Source of the DNA: Sandarakinorhabdus sp.
Lineage (GTDB): Bacteria > Pseudomonadota > Alphaproteobacteria > Sphingomonadales > Sphingomonadaceae
NCBI GenBank assembly: GCA_020693225.1
Contig: JAIMJL010000014.1
Coordinates: forward strand, 1-43,004
Length of the DNA stretch: 43,004 nt
Direction of reading: 5' to 3'
Position numbers and translations under genes: made by a program. The notes beneath the pieces were generated by a model. The model did no database searches. It was not told the origin of the DNA and saw only the letters and a list, made by a program, of their open reading frames with translations. Position 1 is the first letter of the stretch. Every line of letters begins with the position of its first letter. Positions 36,564 through 43,004 of the stretch are shown here, in pieces.

Positions 36564-37913
36564 AGATTGGGTGGATCGCTTGCCGTTGTCTGCTGCCCGT
36601 TCCGTAGCCACGGCCGCAGGCTCGCGTGCGGCGAAGCCGGCGTCTGCGGATGCCGCGTCTTCCATCCGGCCAATCGGCTGCGCGACCGGCAACAGGAAGG
36701 ATACGGTTGTTCCTTCTCCCTGCACGCTGGCGATTTCCAGCTTGCCGCGGTGGCGCTCTACGATATGTTTGACGATGGCCAGCCCGAGACCGGTGCCGCC
36801 CATTTGCCGCGAGCGGCTGTTGTCGATGCGATAGAAGCGCTCGGTGAGGCGGGGCAGATGTTCCGGGGCGATGCCCTCGCCGCGATCCACGACGGCCACC
36901 CGCACCATATCGTCGCCGCGTCTTTCCGCCAGCACCGGGCTTGCCTGCAAGGTGATCGGGCTGCCGCTGCGGCCATATTTCAGCGCGTTGGACACCAGAT
37001 TGTGCAGCACCTGCAGGATCTGATCACGGTCGGCAATCACCTGCGGCAGGCCATCGGCCACCTCCAGCAGCAGCTTGCGATCATCCTCTTCCAGCCGCAT
37101 CGCCAGCGTTTTGCCAACATCGAGCAGCAGCGGCGGCAGATCGAGCGCCAGCTGCGGCCGGACATATTTGTCCAGCTCGATGCGCGACAGGCTGAGCAGA
37201 TCGTCGATCAGCCGGCTCATCCGTGCTGCTTCGCGCGCCATGATATCCAGAAAACGCCGCCGCGCCGGCTCATCCTCGGCGGCCGGGCCCAGCAAGGTTT
37301 CGATGAAGCCGGTGATATTGGCGAGCGGGGTGCGCAGCTCGTGGCTGGCATTGGCGACGAAATCCACCCGCATTCGCTCGGTGAGGCGGGTTTGCGTGAT
37401 GTCGGAAAAGGTGAGCAGCAGGCGGCCATCGTCCAGCCGCACCAGCCGCACGCCGAAGGCACCGTCGCGCTGGCCCAGCGTGGTCACTTCCCGTTGCACC
37501 GGATTGGCGCCCAGAATGCCCTGCCTTACCGCTTCGACAACGGTTGGGTGCCGCACCGTCTGCCGCAAATCAGACCCCTGCACGCGCGGGCCGAACAGCG
37601 CGATGGCACCGGCATTGGCCGCCAGCACGCGCCAGCCTTCGGACACCACCAACGCCGGGTCGGCCAATGCCGAGATGCCGATCCTATCGTCATCGCCTGC
37701 CATCGGCCGGGGAACTGGTGCGCGCGGCTTCAAGGGCAAGGGCGGCCTGGCTTTCGCAGAATCGACTGACAGGAATCGATACAGCACGAACATGACAGTC
37801 ATGATCACTGCCGCAAAAAGAAGCGGGTCCAGCTGCAAGCCATAGGCCAGTGCCGCCGCGGCGGCTCCTGCGCCCAGCGAAGCCGCTCCAGCCTTCAGTT
37901 TCGATCGTGCCAC
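36555..37913 (-). CDS. phoR: Phosphate regulon sensor histidine kinase PhoR
   Basis: 452 residues. One or two N-terminal membrane segments (about 8-47) are followed by a PAS domain (about 80-175), the dimerisation domain with phosphoacceptor His191 (ASHELRTPLANITGF), and an HATPase domain with the N box HNLVSNALKYG (about 304-314), DRGEGIAPEHL and GGTGLGLAIVKHIV. There is little periplasmic sequence, as usual for PhoR. The C-terminal tail (about 40 residues after the kinase core) is low complexity. The start is GTG 37913 with GAGG upstream. It lies directly upstream of, and on the same strand as, the pst-phoU-phoB operon, but is separated from it by the Pho box and a weak hairpin. Confidence 0.94.
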   Translation of the reverse strand: MARSKLKAGAASLGAGAAAAALAYGLQLDPLLFAAVIMTVMFVLYRFLSVDSAKARPPLPLKPRAPVPRPMAGDDDRIGISALADPALVVSEGWRVLAANAGAIALFGPRVQGSDLRQTVRHPTVVEAVRQGILGANPVQREVTTLGQRDGAFGVRLVRLDDGRLLLTFSDITQTRLTERMRVDFVANASHELRTPLANITGFIETLLGPAAEDEPARRRFLDIMAREAARMSRLIDDLLSLSRIELDKYVRPQLALDLPPLLLDVGKTLAMRLEEDDRKLLLEVADGLPQVIADRDQILQVLHNLVSNALKYGRSGSPITLQASPVLAERRGDDMVRVAVVDRGEGIAPEHLPRLTERFYRIDNSRSRQMGGTGLGLAIVKHIVERHRGKLEIASVQGEGTTVSFLLPVAQPIGRMEDAASADAGFAAREPAAVATERAADNGKRSTQSLS

Positions 37914-37991
37914 GCGCGCCTCATGCCACAGCCGGGGCGCAGCGTCACCCCGGCGCTAAAGCGAGTCGCGTTCTGATTGCATCAGAACGGC

Positions 37992-38061
37992 CGCTCTATC
38001 GTCTTGTTTTTCCGCATGGGCTTTCGATGCTGGTGATTCCACCAGATCGAAACATGCTCTA
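37992..38061 (-). repeat. Dispersed alphaproteobacterial-type repeat, copy B
   Basis: Reading on the minus strand from 38061: TAGAGC, palindrome CTGGTG-GAAT-CACCAG, the CCCATGCGGAAAAACA block and ATAGAGCG, about 60/70 identical to copy A (29200-29269). A further palindrome GTTCTGAT-TGC-ATCAGAAC lies just beyond (37970-37988). The leading TAG is the stop codon of the gene at 38059-38802. Confidence 0.8.
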
Positions 38062-38802
38062 GCGGGCCAGCTCCACCAGTTCATACCAGGTTGCCATGTA
38101 GCCCCCGACGCCGCCCTGCACGAACAGCCGGTCATCGTCGGCGGTGACCCAGATTTCGTAGCGCGGGTGTTCCTTGCCGCCCATGCCGGTGTCGCTGCTG
38201 TCGATAAAGGCCATTCGGTGGCAATCGAAGGTGCCGGCCGCGACCGTGACGGTTTCGTCGCCCAGATATTCCAGATCGATATGCACCTCTGCCAGCATCG
38301 GCGGGGTGGCACCGCGATGATCGGGCGAGGGCAGCAACGCGCGGATGCTGCGCCGCACCGGCCCGCCGGAGATATCGAGGCATTTGGTGAGATAGGCATC
38401 GCCGACGATCGGATGGGTGCCGAAGCCGTCCAGATGTTCGCCGATCGGCCGGGTTTGCGACAGTCGCCCGATCGATGGCCCATGGCTTTCGCAGGTCACG
38501 GTGCCGGCAGCATGATCGAACAGGATCAGCCCCGATCCCATGAAGCGGTCTCCAACGGTGAGCCGCACCAGGCAATCGAACGGACGACCCTCGGCATCCA
38601 GCGAATAGACGATGTCGCGCAGCACCGTGGGGGCCGGTTCCTCGATCTCGCAGGTCGCCCGCAAGGTAACGCTGCCATCGCCATGGTGGGTGAAGCCAAA
38701 ACATTCGCGGCCGCGCTCCTGCCCTTCGAAGCCCGGCTTGCGGCTGGTGTAGCGGATGCGCCCGCTCACCCGGCGGTGCGCCATGCCGGGCCAGCCGGTC
38801 AT
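38059..38802 (-). CDS. Conserved protein of unknown function, last gene of the NnrU-SDR operon
   Basis: 247 residues, function not recognised. No signal peptide or membrane helix is seen. It reads as a beta-rich soluble protein with alternating strands (RIRYTSRKPGFEG..., TLRATCEIEEPAPTVLRDIVY, LVRLTVGDRFMGSGLILFD), ending in FDCHRMAFID and a Trp/Tyr-containing C-terminus. The strand pattern and the FxCxxMxF segment recall DUF3108-type proteins, but this is a loose impression. ATG 38802 overlaps the SDR stop (ATGA), so it is translationally coupled to the SDR; ATG 38784 is an alternative start. The stop TAG is the first codon of repeat copy B. Confidence 0.75.
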   Translation of the reverse strand: MTGWPGMAHRRVSGRIRYTSRKPGFEGQERGRECFGFTHHGDGSVTLRATCEIEEPAPTVLRDIVYSLDAEGRPFDCLVRLTVGDRFMGSGLILFDHAAGTVTCESHGPSIGRLSQTRPIGEHLDGFGTHPIVGDAYLTKCLDISGGPVRRSIRALLPSPDHRGATPPMLAEVHIDLEYLGDETVTVAAGTFDCHRMAFIDSSDTGMGGKEHPRYEIWVTADDDRLFVQGGVGGYMATWYELVELAR

Positions 38803-39602
38803 TGGCCTGCTTTCAGCTTCTGCACAACGCCCGCGCCCAGCTGCGACATCAGATCGAGCAGGCCATCCGGCTGCTCGCGCTTCATGGTGAGCAGAAGCAT
38901 TTCCGGCCCGTCGCCGCCCACCGGGATTTCCCGCTGGCCCGCCGCCAGGCCTGCGAGGATGATGGCGGCCGCCGCGTCGGCGGTGATGCCGGCATCGACA
39001 TCATCGTCTCCATCGCCCTTGGTGCTGCCGTCCGGCCTGAGCGCCCGTTTGCCGATCTCGGTCTGCACGAAGCCGGGAATGATGGTGCTCACCTGCACGC
39101 CGCGCAGCTCCACTTCGGTGCGGAGCGCATCATACCAGCCCATCACGGCATGCTTGGCGGCGCAATAGCCGGTGCGCTGCGGCGAGCCGACCTTGCCCGC
39201 CACGCTGGAAACCACGGCGATATGCCCTGACTTGCGCGCCAGCATGTGCGGCAGCACCAGCTTGGTGAGCGCGACCGGGGCGAAATAATCCACCTCCATG
39301 ATGGTGCGATACACGTCCATCACGGTGTCTTCGGCAAGGCCACGCTGCGAAATCCCGGCGTTGTTGATCAGCAGGTCTATGTGCCCGGCATGATCCACCA
39401 CTGCGGGCAGCACGGCATAGTCGGTCGCCTCGAACGGCAGGATGACGGGATCGGGCAGGCCTGCCGCCACGGCGGCCAGTGCCGCCCGGTTGCGGCCGGA
39501 CAGGATGACCGTGGCGCCGGCTGCGCCGAACGCCCGTGCGCAGGCCGCGCCGATGCCCGATGAAGCGCCGGTGATCCAAACCCGCTTGCCCGAATAGCTC
39601 AT
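38799..39602 (-). CDS. Short-chain dehydrogenase/reductase (DltE-like SDR)
   Basis: 267 residues; classical SDR. Cofactor motif TGASSGIG (about 9-16), NNAG (about 82-85), catalytic Ser in [11 protein letters not shown] and Tyr-x3-Lys as YCAAK (about 146-150). ATG 39602 has GGGGGA 7 bases upstream and overlaps the stop of the upstream gene by ATGA; the open frame extends further but without family similarity. Substrate is unknown. It sits between an NnrU-like membrane protein and an unrecognised soluble protein, the three forming one tight operon. Confidence 0.88.
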   Translation of the reverse strand: MSYSGKRVWITGASSGIGAACARAFGAAGATVILSGRNRAALAAVAAGLPDPVILPFEATDYAVLPAVVDHAGHIDLLINNAGISQRGLAEDTVMDVYRTIMEVDYFAPVALTKLVLPHMLARKSGHIAVVSSVAGKVGSPQRTGYCAAKHAVMGWYDALRTEVELRGVQVSTIIPGFVQTEIGKRALRPDGSTKGDGDDDVDAGITADAAAAIILAGLAAGQREIPVGGDGPEMLLLTMKREQPDGLLDLMSQLGAGVVQKLKAGQ

Positions 39603-40288
39603 CCGATCATCCCCCATATCCCGACCACGGGCGCCCCCATCAGCGAGGGGTGCAGCCAGGTCATCAGCAGCCAGAAGGCGATGCCGCCCAGAATTGGAAC
39701 CGCACCCGGCCAGATTGCGCTCCAAGGCTGTTTGCCGGACAGCATCGCGCCAAAGGGCCAATAGCTTGTCTGGGCCTCATAGCGCACCCAGGATTCCCCC
39801 AGTTGCTGGCGCTTCTTGCCATCCTGCAGCCGCGCGCCGACGAGCGCGAGAAAGCCGATGCCGAATGCCAGAACAACCGTTGGCAGATCGCCCGACAGCA
39901 CGAGATGCACGAGCGCCCAAAGGCCGAACGCCCACATCATCGGATGCCGGGTGATGCGCAGGACGCCCGCTGGTGCGCGCTCGCTTTGCGGCACCCCGGC
40001 CAGCGCCCGGTTGCCGGGTGTGAATGCGCCGACGAACAGGATGCTTGCCAGCAGCATCACCAGCGAGGCCAGATGATAGGCCCCGGTGCCGGCCACCCAC
40101 AGCGGCACCTCTTCCAGGCGCTTGTAAAGCTGGATGGCACCGATCAGCAGGCCGAGCGACACGACGGCATAGAGGAGCGAAAACCCCTTTTCACCCAATC
40201 GCGCGACCAGCCGATCGCGCAGCGGCGGATTTGCCATCGCAATGTGTGAAATCACGAATGCCGCCAGCAGACCTGCGAATCCCAGCAT
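39599..40288 (-). CDS. NnrU-family membrane protein
   Basis: 229 residues with about six hydrophobic segments. NnrU-type signature: [10 protein letters not shown], then [24 protein letters not shown], where the RHP-x2-W ... H pattern is conserved, then [14 protein letters not shown]. The family includes NnrU of denitrifiers and plant and cyanobacterial zeta-carotene isomerase (Z-ISO), a heme protein; which function applies here is unknown. Two adjacent ATGs (40291, 40288) are possible; GGAGG spacing favours 40288. The frame stays open far upstream to 40594, but that part is non-coding in appearance. It heads the NnrU-SDR-unknown operon and diverges from the SulP gene. Confidence 0.85.
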   Translation of the reverse strand: MLGFAGLLAAFVISHIAMANPPLRDRLVARLGEKGFSLLYAVVSLGLLIGAIQLYKRLEEVPLWVAGTGAYHLASLVMLLASILFVGAFTPGNRALAGVPQSERAPAGVLRITRHPMMWAFGLWALVHLVLSGDLPTVVLAFGIGFLALVGARLQDGKKRQQLGESWVRYEAQTSYWPFGAMLSGKQPWSAIWPGAVPILGGIAFWLLMTWLHPSLMGAPVVGIWGMIG

Positions 40289-40373
40289 CATGGTGCCTCC
40301 TCTATCGGCATCATAGAGCGACCGATGCGGAACGGCAGTAACTTTCGGTGCCGCTACGGGCATGATGTGCTTA

Positions 40374-40388
40374 TGTTGCGCTGCAACA
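40374..40388. promoter_or_regulatory. Perfect palindrome in the NnrU-SulP divergent region
   Basis: TGTTGC-GCT-GCAACA, a perfect 6-3-6 inverted repeat in the 238-base gap between the divergent NnrU and SulP genes, is a candidate operator for one or both. It resembles the TGC/GCA-rich targets reported for PhaR-type regulators, but this is only a resemblance. A second inverted repeat, CTCTAT-N7-ATAGAG (40300-40318), overlaps the NnrU ribosome site. Confidence 0.35.
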
Positions 40389-40526
40389 GTTTTTGCACTA
40401 GAGCCGCTGTTCATCGGACCCGGCCCGCCGGGTGGCTTGACCGGGCGCCTACCCCCCGGACATCGCTTCCCGCCTTTGCCTGGATTTGGCAGACGGGTGG
40501 GGGCTTTTGTAGGGCATCTATCCTTC

Positions 40527-42011
40527 ATGACCCGATTGCAGTCGCTCCGGCAGGAATGGCTTTCCAATCCCCGCGGAGACATCCTCGCCGGCATTGTCGT
40601 GGCGCTTGCGCTGATCCCGGAAGCGATCGGCTTTTCGGTGATTGCCGGGGTTGATCCCTCGGTTGGACTCTATGCCTCTTTCTCGATCGCGCTGATCATT
40701 TCGCTGGTCGGTGGTCGCCCCGGCATGATCTCGGCGGCGACCGCTGCCATTGCCCTGCTGATCGTGCCGCTGGTGAAAGAGCATGGCGTGCAGTTCCTGT
40801 TTGCCGCCACCATCCTGATGGGGGTGATCCAGTTTGTCGCCGGTTTCCTGCGGGTGGATGTGCTGATGCGCTATGTGTCGCGGTCGGTGATCACCGGCTT
40901 CGTCAATGCCCTGGCGATCCTCATCTTCATGGCGCAGCTGCCCGAACTGATCGGTGTGACGCCGATCACCTATGCCATGGTGGCCGGCGGGCTGGCCATC
41001 ATCTATCTCGTGCCGAGGTTGACCAAGGCGGTGCCATCGCCGCTGATTGCGATCGCCATTCTCACCGCGCTGGCCATCTATTTCGGCGTGGATGTGAACC
41101 GCGTGGGAGACATGGGCACACTTCCGACCACCCTGCCGCAATTCCTGTTGCCCGATGTGCCTTTCACGCTGGAAACCTTGCAGATCATCCTGCCCTATTC
41201 GCTGACCATGGCCGCCGTTGGCTTGCTGGAAAGCCTGCTCACGGCGCAAATCGTCGACGATCTGACCGACTCTCCATCGAACAAGAAGCGCGAAATCCAT
41301 GGCCAGGGCATCGCCAATTTCGTGACCGGCTTTTTCGGCGGCATGGGCGGCTGCGCGATGATCGGGCAATCGGTCATCAACGTGAAATCGGGCGGAACGG
41401 GGCGGCTGTCGTCGCTGGTTGCCGGCGTGTTCCTGCTGTTTCTGGTGGTGGTGTTCGGGCCGATTGCCGCCCAGATCCCGATGCCGGCGCTCGTTGCCGT
41501 GATGATCATGGTTTCGATCGGCACGTTCAGCTGGACATCGATCAAGAATCTGCGGGTGCACCCGTGGCAATCCAGCCTGGTGATGCTGACCACCGTGGTT
41601 GTGGTGGTGGCCACGCACGATCTGGCGCAAGGCGTTCTGGCCGGCGTGCTGCTGTCGGGCATTTTCTTTGCTTCCAAGGTCAGCCAGTTGTTCGGCGTTC
41701 AGTCGGAGCTTTCCGCCGATGGCAACAGCCGCACCTACACTGTGCGCGGCAAGGTGTTTTTCGCGTCGGCCGAAGCCTTCCAGAAGGCGTTCGATTTCCG
41801 CGAAGTGGTTGATCGGGTGGTGATCGATCTGCACGCCGCGCATTTCTGGGACATTTCCGCCATTGCCATCCTGGACAAGGTGGTGCTGAAGTTCCGCCGC
41901 GAGGGAACGGAAGTGGAGATGACCGGGTTGAACGAGGCCAGCGCCACGCTGGTTGACCGCTTTGCCATTCACGACAAGGAAGGTGCCGACCTCGAAGTCG
42001 GCGCGCACTAG
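40527..42011 (+). CDS. SulP-family anion permease with STAS domain
   Basis: 494 residues from ATG 40527 (an AGGG lies 11 bases upstream; the frame is open further upstream but unlike the family). About 10-14 membrane helices occupy residues 15-395, with the SulP features [24 protein letters not shown], whose first half is the family signature, [17 protein letters not shown] and [23 protein letters not shown] (helix 8 and following loop). A C-terminal STAS domain (about 405-490) contains the strand-helix [22 protein letters not shown] (centre DISAIA). Substrate could be sulfate, bicarbonate or another anion; sequence alone does not decide. It leads a rightward run with the Usp and TraR/DksA genes. 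Confidence 0.9.
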   Translation: MTRLQSLRQEWLSNPRGDILAGIVVALALIPEAIGFSVIAGVDPSVGLYASFSIALIISLVGGRPGMISAATAAIALLIVPLVKEHGVQFLFAATILMGVIQFVAGFLRVDVLMRYVSRSVITGFVNALAILIFMAQLPELIGVTPITYAMVAGGLAIIYLVPRLTKAVPSPLIAIAILTALAIYFGVDVNRVGDMGTLPTTLPQFLLPDVPFTLETLQIILPYSLTMAAVGLLESLLTAQIVDDLTDSPSNKKREIHGQGIANFVTGFFGGMGGCAMIGQSVINVKSGGTGRLSSLVAGVFLLFLVVVFGPIAAQIPMPALVAVMIMVSIGTFSWTSIKNLRVHPWQSSLVMLTTVVVVVATHDLAQGVLAGVLLSGIFFASKVSQLFGVQSELSADGNSRTYTVRGKVFFASAEAFQKAFDFREVVDRVVIDLHAAHFWDISAIAILDKVVLKFRREGTEVEMTGLNEASATLVDRFAIHDKEGADLEVGAH

Positions 42012-42022
42012 GACCAAACGCC

Positions 42023-42868
42023 ATGAAAACCATTCTCGCCACGCTCGATACCTCTATCTATGCGACCAGCGTTGTCGATCATGCTGCCTGGGTGGCCCGG
42101 CGGCTGGAGGCTTCGGTTGAGCTGCTGCATGTGATCCAGCGGAGCGACGCCGTGACCGCCCGCGGCGATCACAGCGGCGCCATCGGGCTTGCCGCCAAGA
42201 GCGGGCTGATGGAGGAGCTGGTTGCCATCAACGAAGCCGAAGCGCGGCTTGCCCGCACGCAGGGCAAATCCTTGCTGCTGGCCGCCGAAACACGGCTGCG
42301 CGACGCGGGCGTGTCCGATATCCGGCTGACCCACCGCCATGGCGGGGTGATCGAAACCATCATCGAGCGCGAAGCCGATGCCGACCTGGTGGTGATCGGC
42401 AAGCGCGGCGAGCATGTGGATTTCGCCAAGGGCCATCTGGGCAGCATCCTGGAGCGGGTGATCCGCGAGAGCGTGCGCCCGGTTCTGGTTGCCGCGCGGG
42501 ACTTTGTGGCCCCGGAGGCTGCGGTGATCGCGTTCGATGGCGGACCATCCGCCCGCAAGGCGATCGCCTTCATCGCCTCCAGCCCGGCCCTGTTGGCTGG
42601 CGTTGCGCTGCATGTGGTGATGGCTGGACACGCCGACGACGCCAGCCGCCGTCAGATGGCCTGGGCACAAACCATGTTGCCCGAAGCAAGTTTCCACGAA
42701 GTGCCGGGTGCAGCGGAAGAGGTTGTGCAGGAGCTGGTGGCGCGCACGGGCGCGCGGCTGCTGGTGATGGGGGCCTATGGCCATTCGCCGCTGCGCACCT
42801 TCATCGTCGGCTCCACCACCACCAGCCTGATGCGCTTGTGCCGCATTCCGGTGCTGCTGTTTCGCTAG
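42023..42868 (+). CDS. Tandem universal stress protein (UspA-type)
   Basis: 281 residues with two Usp domains (about 1-150 and 155-281). The first ends in VVIGKRGEHVDFAKGHLGSILERVIRE (G-x2-G then GHLGS, the ATP-binding type loop). The second ends in VMGAYGHSPLRTFIVGSTTTSLMR (G-x2-G-x9-G-S). Such tandem proteins usually bind ATP and act in stress or energy limitation. It begins 11 bases after the SulP gene and ends one base before the next ATG, so all three are likely co-transcribed. Confidence 0.92.
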   Translation: MKTILATLDTSIYATSVVDHAAWVARRLEASVELLHVIQRSDAVTARGDHSGAIGLAAKSGLMEELVAINEAEARLARTQGKSLLLAAETRLRDAGVSDIRLTHRHGGVIETIIEREADADLVVIGKRGEHVDFAKGHLGSILERVIRESVRPVLVAARDFVAPEAAVIAFDGGPSARKAIAFIASSPALLAGVALHVVMAGHADDASRRQMAWAQTMLPEASFHEVPGAAEEVVQELVARTGARLLVMGAYGHSPLRTFIVGSTTTSLMRLCRIPVLLFR

Positions 42869-42869
42869 G

Positions 42870-43004
42870 ATGCTGGACAAGGCCGCGATCGAAGCCAGAT
42901 TAAAGGCCAGGCTTGCCGATCTGGACGAGGAAGACGCGCGCGCCGAGGGGAACAGCGCGCCGGTGGAGCTGGATCAGGAGTCGGTGGGGCGCCTGTCGCG
43001 CATG
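42870..43004 (+). CDS. TraR/DksA-family protein (partial, 5' end only)
   Basis: 45 codons to the window edge. The start MLDKAAIEARLKARLADLDEEDARAE is a charged coiled coil, followed by VELDQESVGRLSRM, a segment characteristic of short TraR/DksA-like proteins (VELDQxxVGRLSRxD). The zinc-finger half should lie beyond the window. Its ATG is one base after the Usp stop, so translation is probably coupled. DksA homologues bind RNA polymerase; the link with a stress protein and a SulP carrier suggests stress-linked regulation, by inference only. Confidence 0.75.
   Translation, partial: MLDKAAIEARLKARLADLDEEDARAEGNSAPVELDQESVGRLSRM

Noticed and set aside
40289..40594. Upstream extension of the NnrU gene to 40594
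   Set aside because: The added part is Pro/Arg/Cys-rich and crosses the divergent promoter region; a clear GGAGG precedes ATG 40288.

Overview
This 43-kb, GC-rich window looks like a chromosomal segment of an aerobic anoxygenic phototrophic alphaproteobacterium, most probably a sphingomonad. The evidence is a bacteriochlorophyll gene block in the order bchF | aerR/ppaA-ppsR-bchG-bch2-bchP-tspO, PpsR-type operators, a perfect CIRCE element in front of groESL, an alphaproteobacterial-style phoR-pstSCAB-phoU-phoB block, and dispersed 'TAGAGC...GCGGAAAAACA' intergenic repeats of a kind common in alphaproteobacteria. The assignment rests on gene content and order, not on a database search.

Layout. 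(1) 1-7245: edge of a photosynthesis gene cluster. A partial bchF runs leftward. A B12-binding AerR/PpaA antirepressor, the PpsR repressor, BchG, a PucC-like carrier, BchP, TspO and an unrecognised 82-aa membrane protein run rightward, most joined by ATGA overlaps. (2) 7332-7886: a lipoprotein c-type cytochrome on the minus strand, behind a bidirectional terminator. (3) 8047-11637: a one-polypeptide 5-oxoprolinase. (4) 22448-11619, minus strand: a six-gene glycogen operon, glgP-glgB-glgC-glgA-glgX-alpha-glucosidase. (5) 22716-29202: two secreted S9 prolyl-oligopeptidase-type peptidases flanking groES-groEL. (6) 29440-30357: an SDR related to (3R)-hydroxyacyl-CoA dehydrogenases. (7) 37913-30449, minus strand: phosphate sensing and uptake (phoR, pstS, pstC, pstA, pstB, phoU, phoB) with a three-half-site Pho box between phoR and pstS. 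(8) 40288-38059, minus strand: a three-gene NnrU-like / SDR / unknown operon. (9) 40527-43004: a SulP transporter, a tandem universal stress protein and the start of a TraR/DksA-like gene.

How the parts fit. Light and oxygen control of pigment synthesis is encoded beside its targets: AerR and PpsR lie directly upstream of bchG, and PpsR-like palindromes occur at both the bchF-aerR and ppsR-bchG junctions. BchG and BchP complete the bacteriochlorophyll tail, the PucC-like protein and TspO are membrane and tetrapyrrole accessory proteins, and the neighbouring cytochrome is a candidate electron carrier. The glycogen operon covers synthesis, branching, debranching and phosphorolysis. The Pho block is a complete phosphate-starvation circuit.

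The more unusual material is regulatory or repetitive: a probable leaderless bchG transcript under two PpsR sites, an uncharacterised small membrane protein in the bch operon, a dispersed repeat whose first bases supply the stop codon of two unrelated genes, and a composite three-hairpin element found at the 3' flanks of both groEL and the SDR gene. I found no rRNA, tRNA, CRISPR array, insertion sequence or prophage, and no stretch longer than about 300 bases without a gene.
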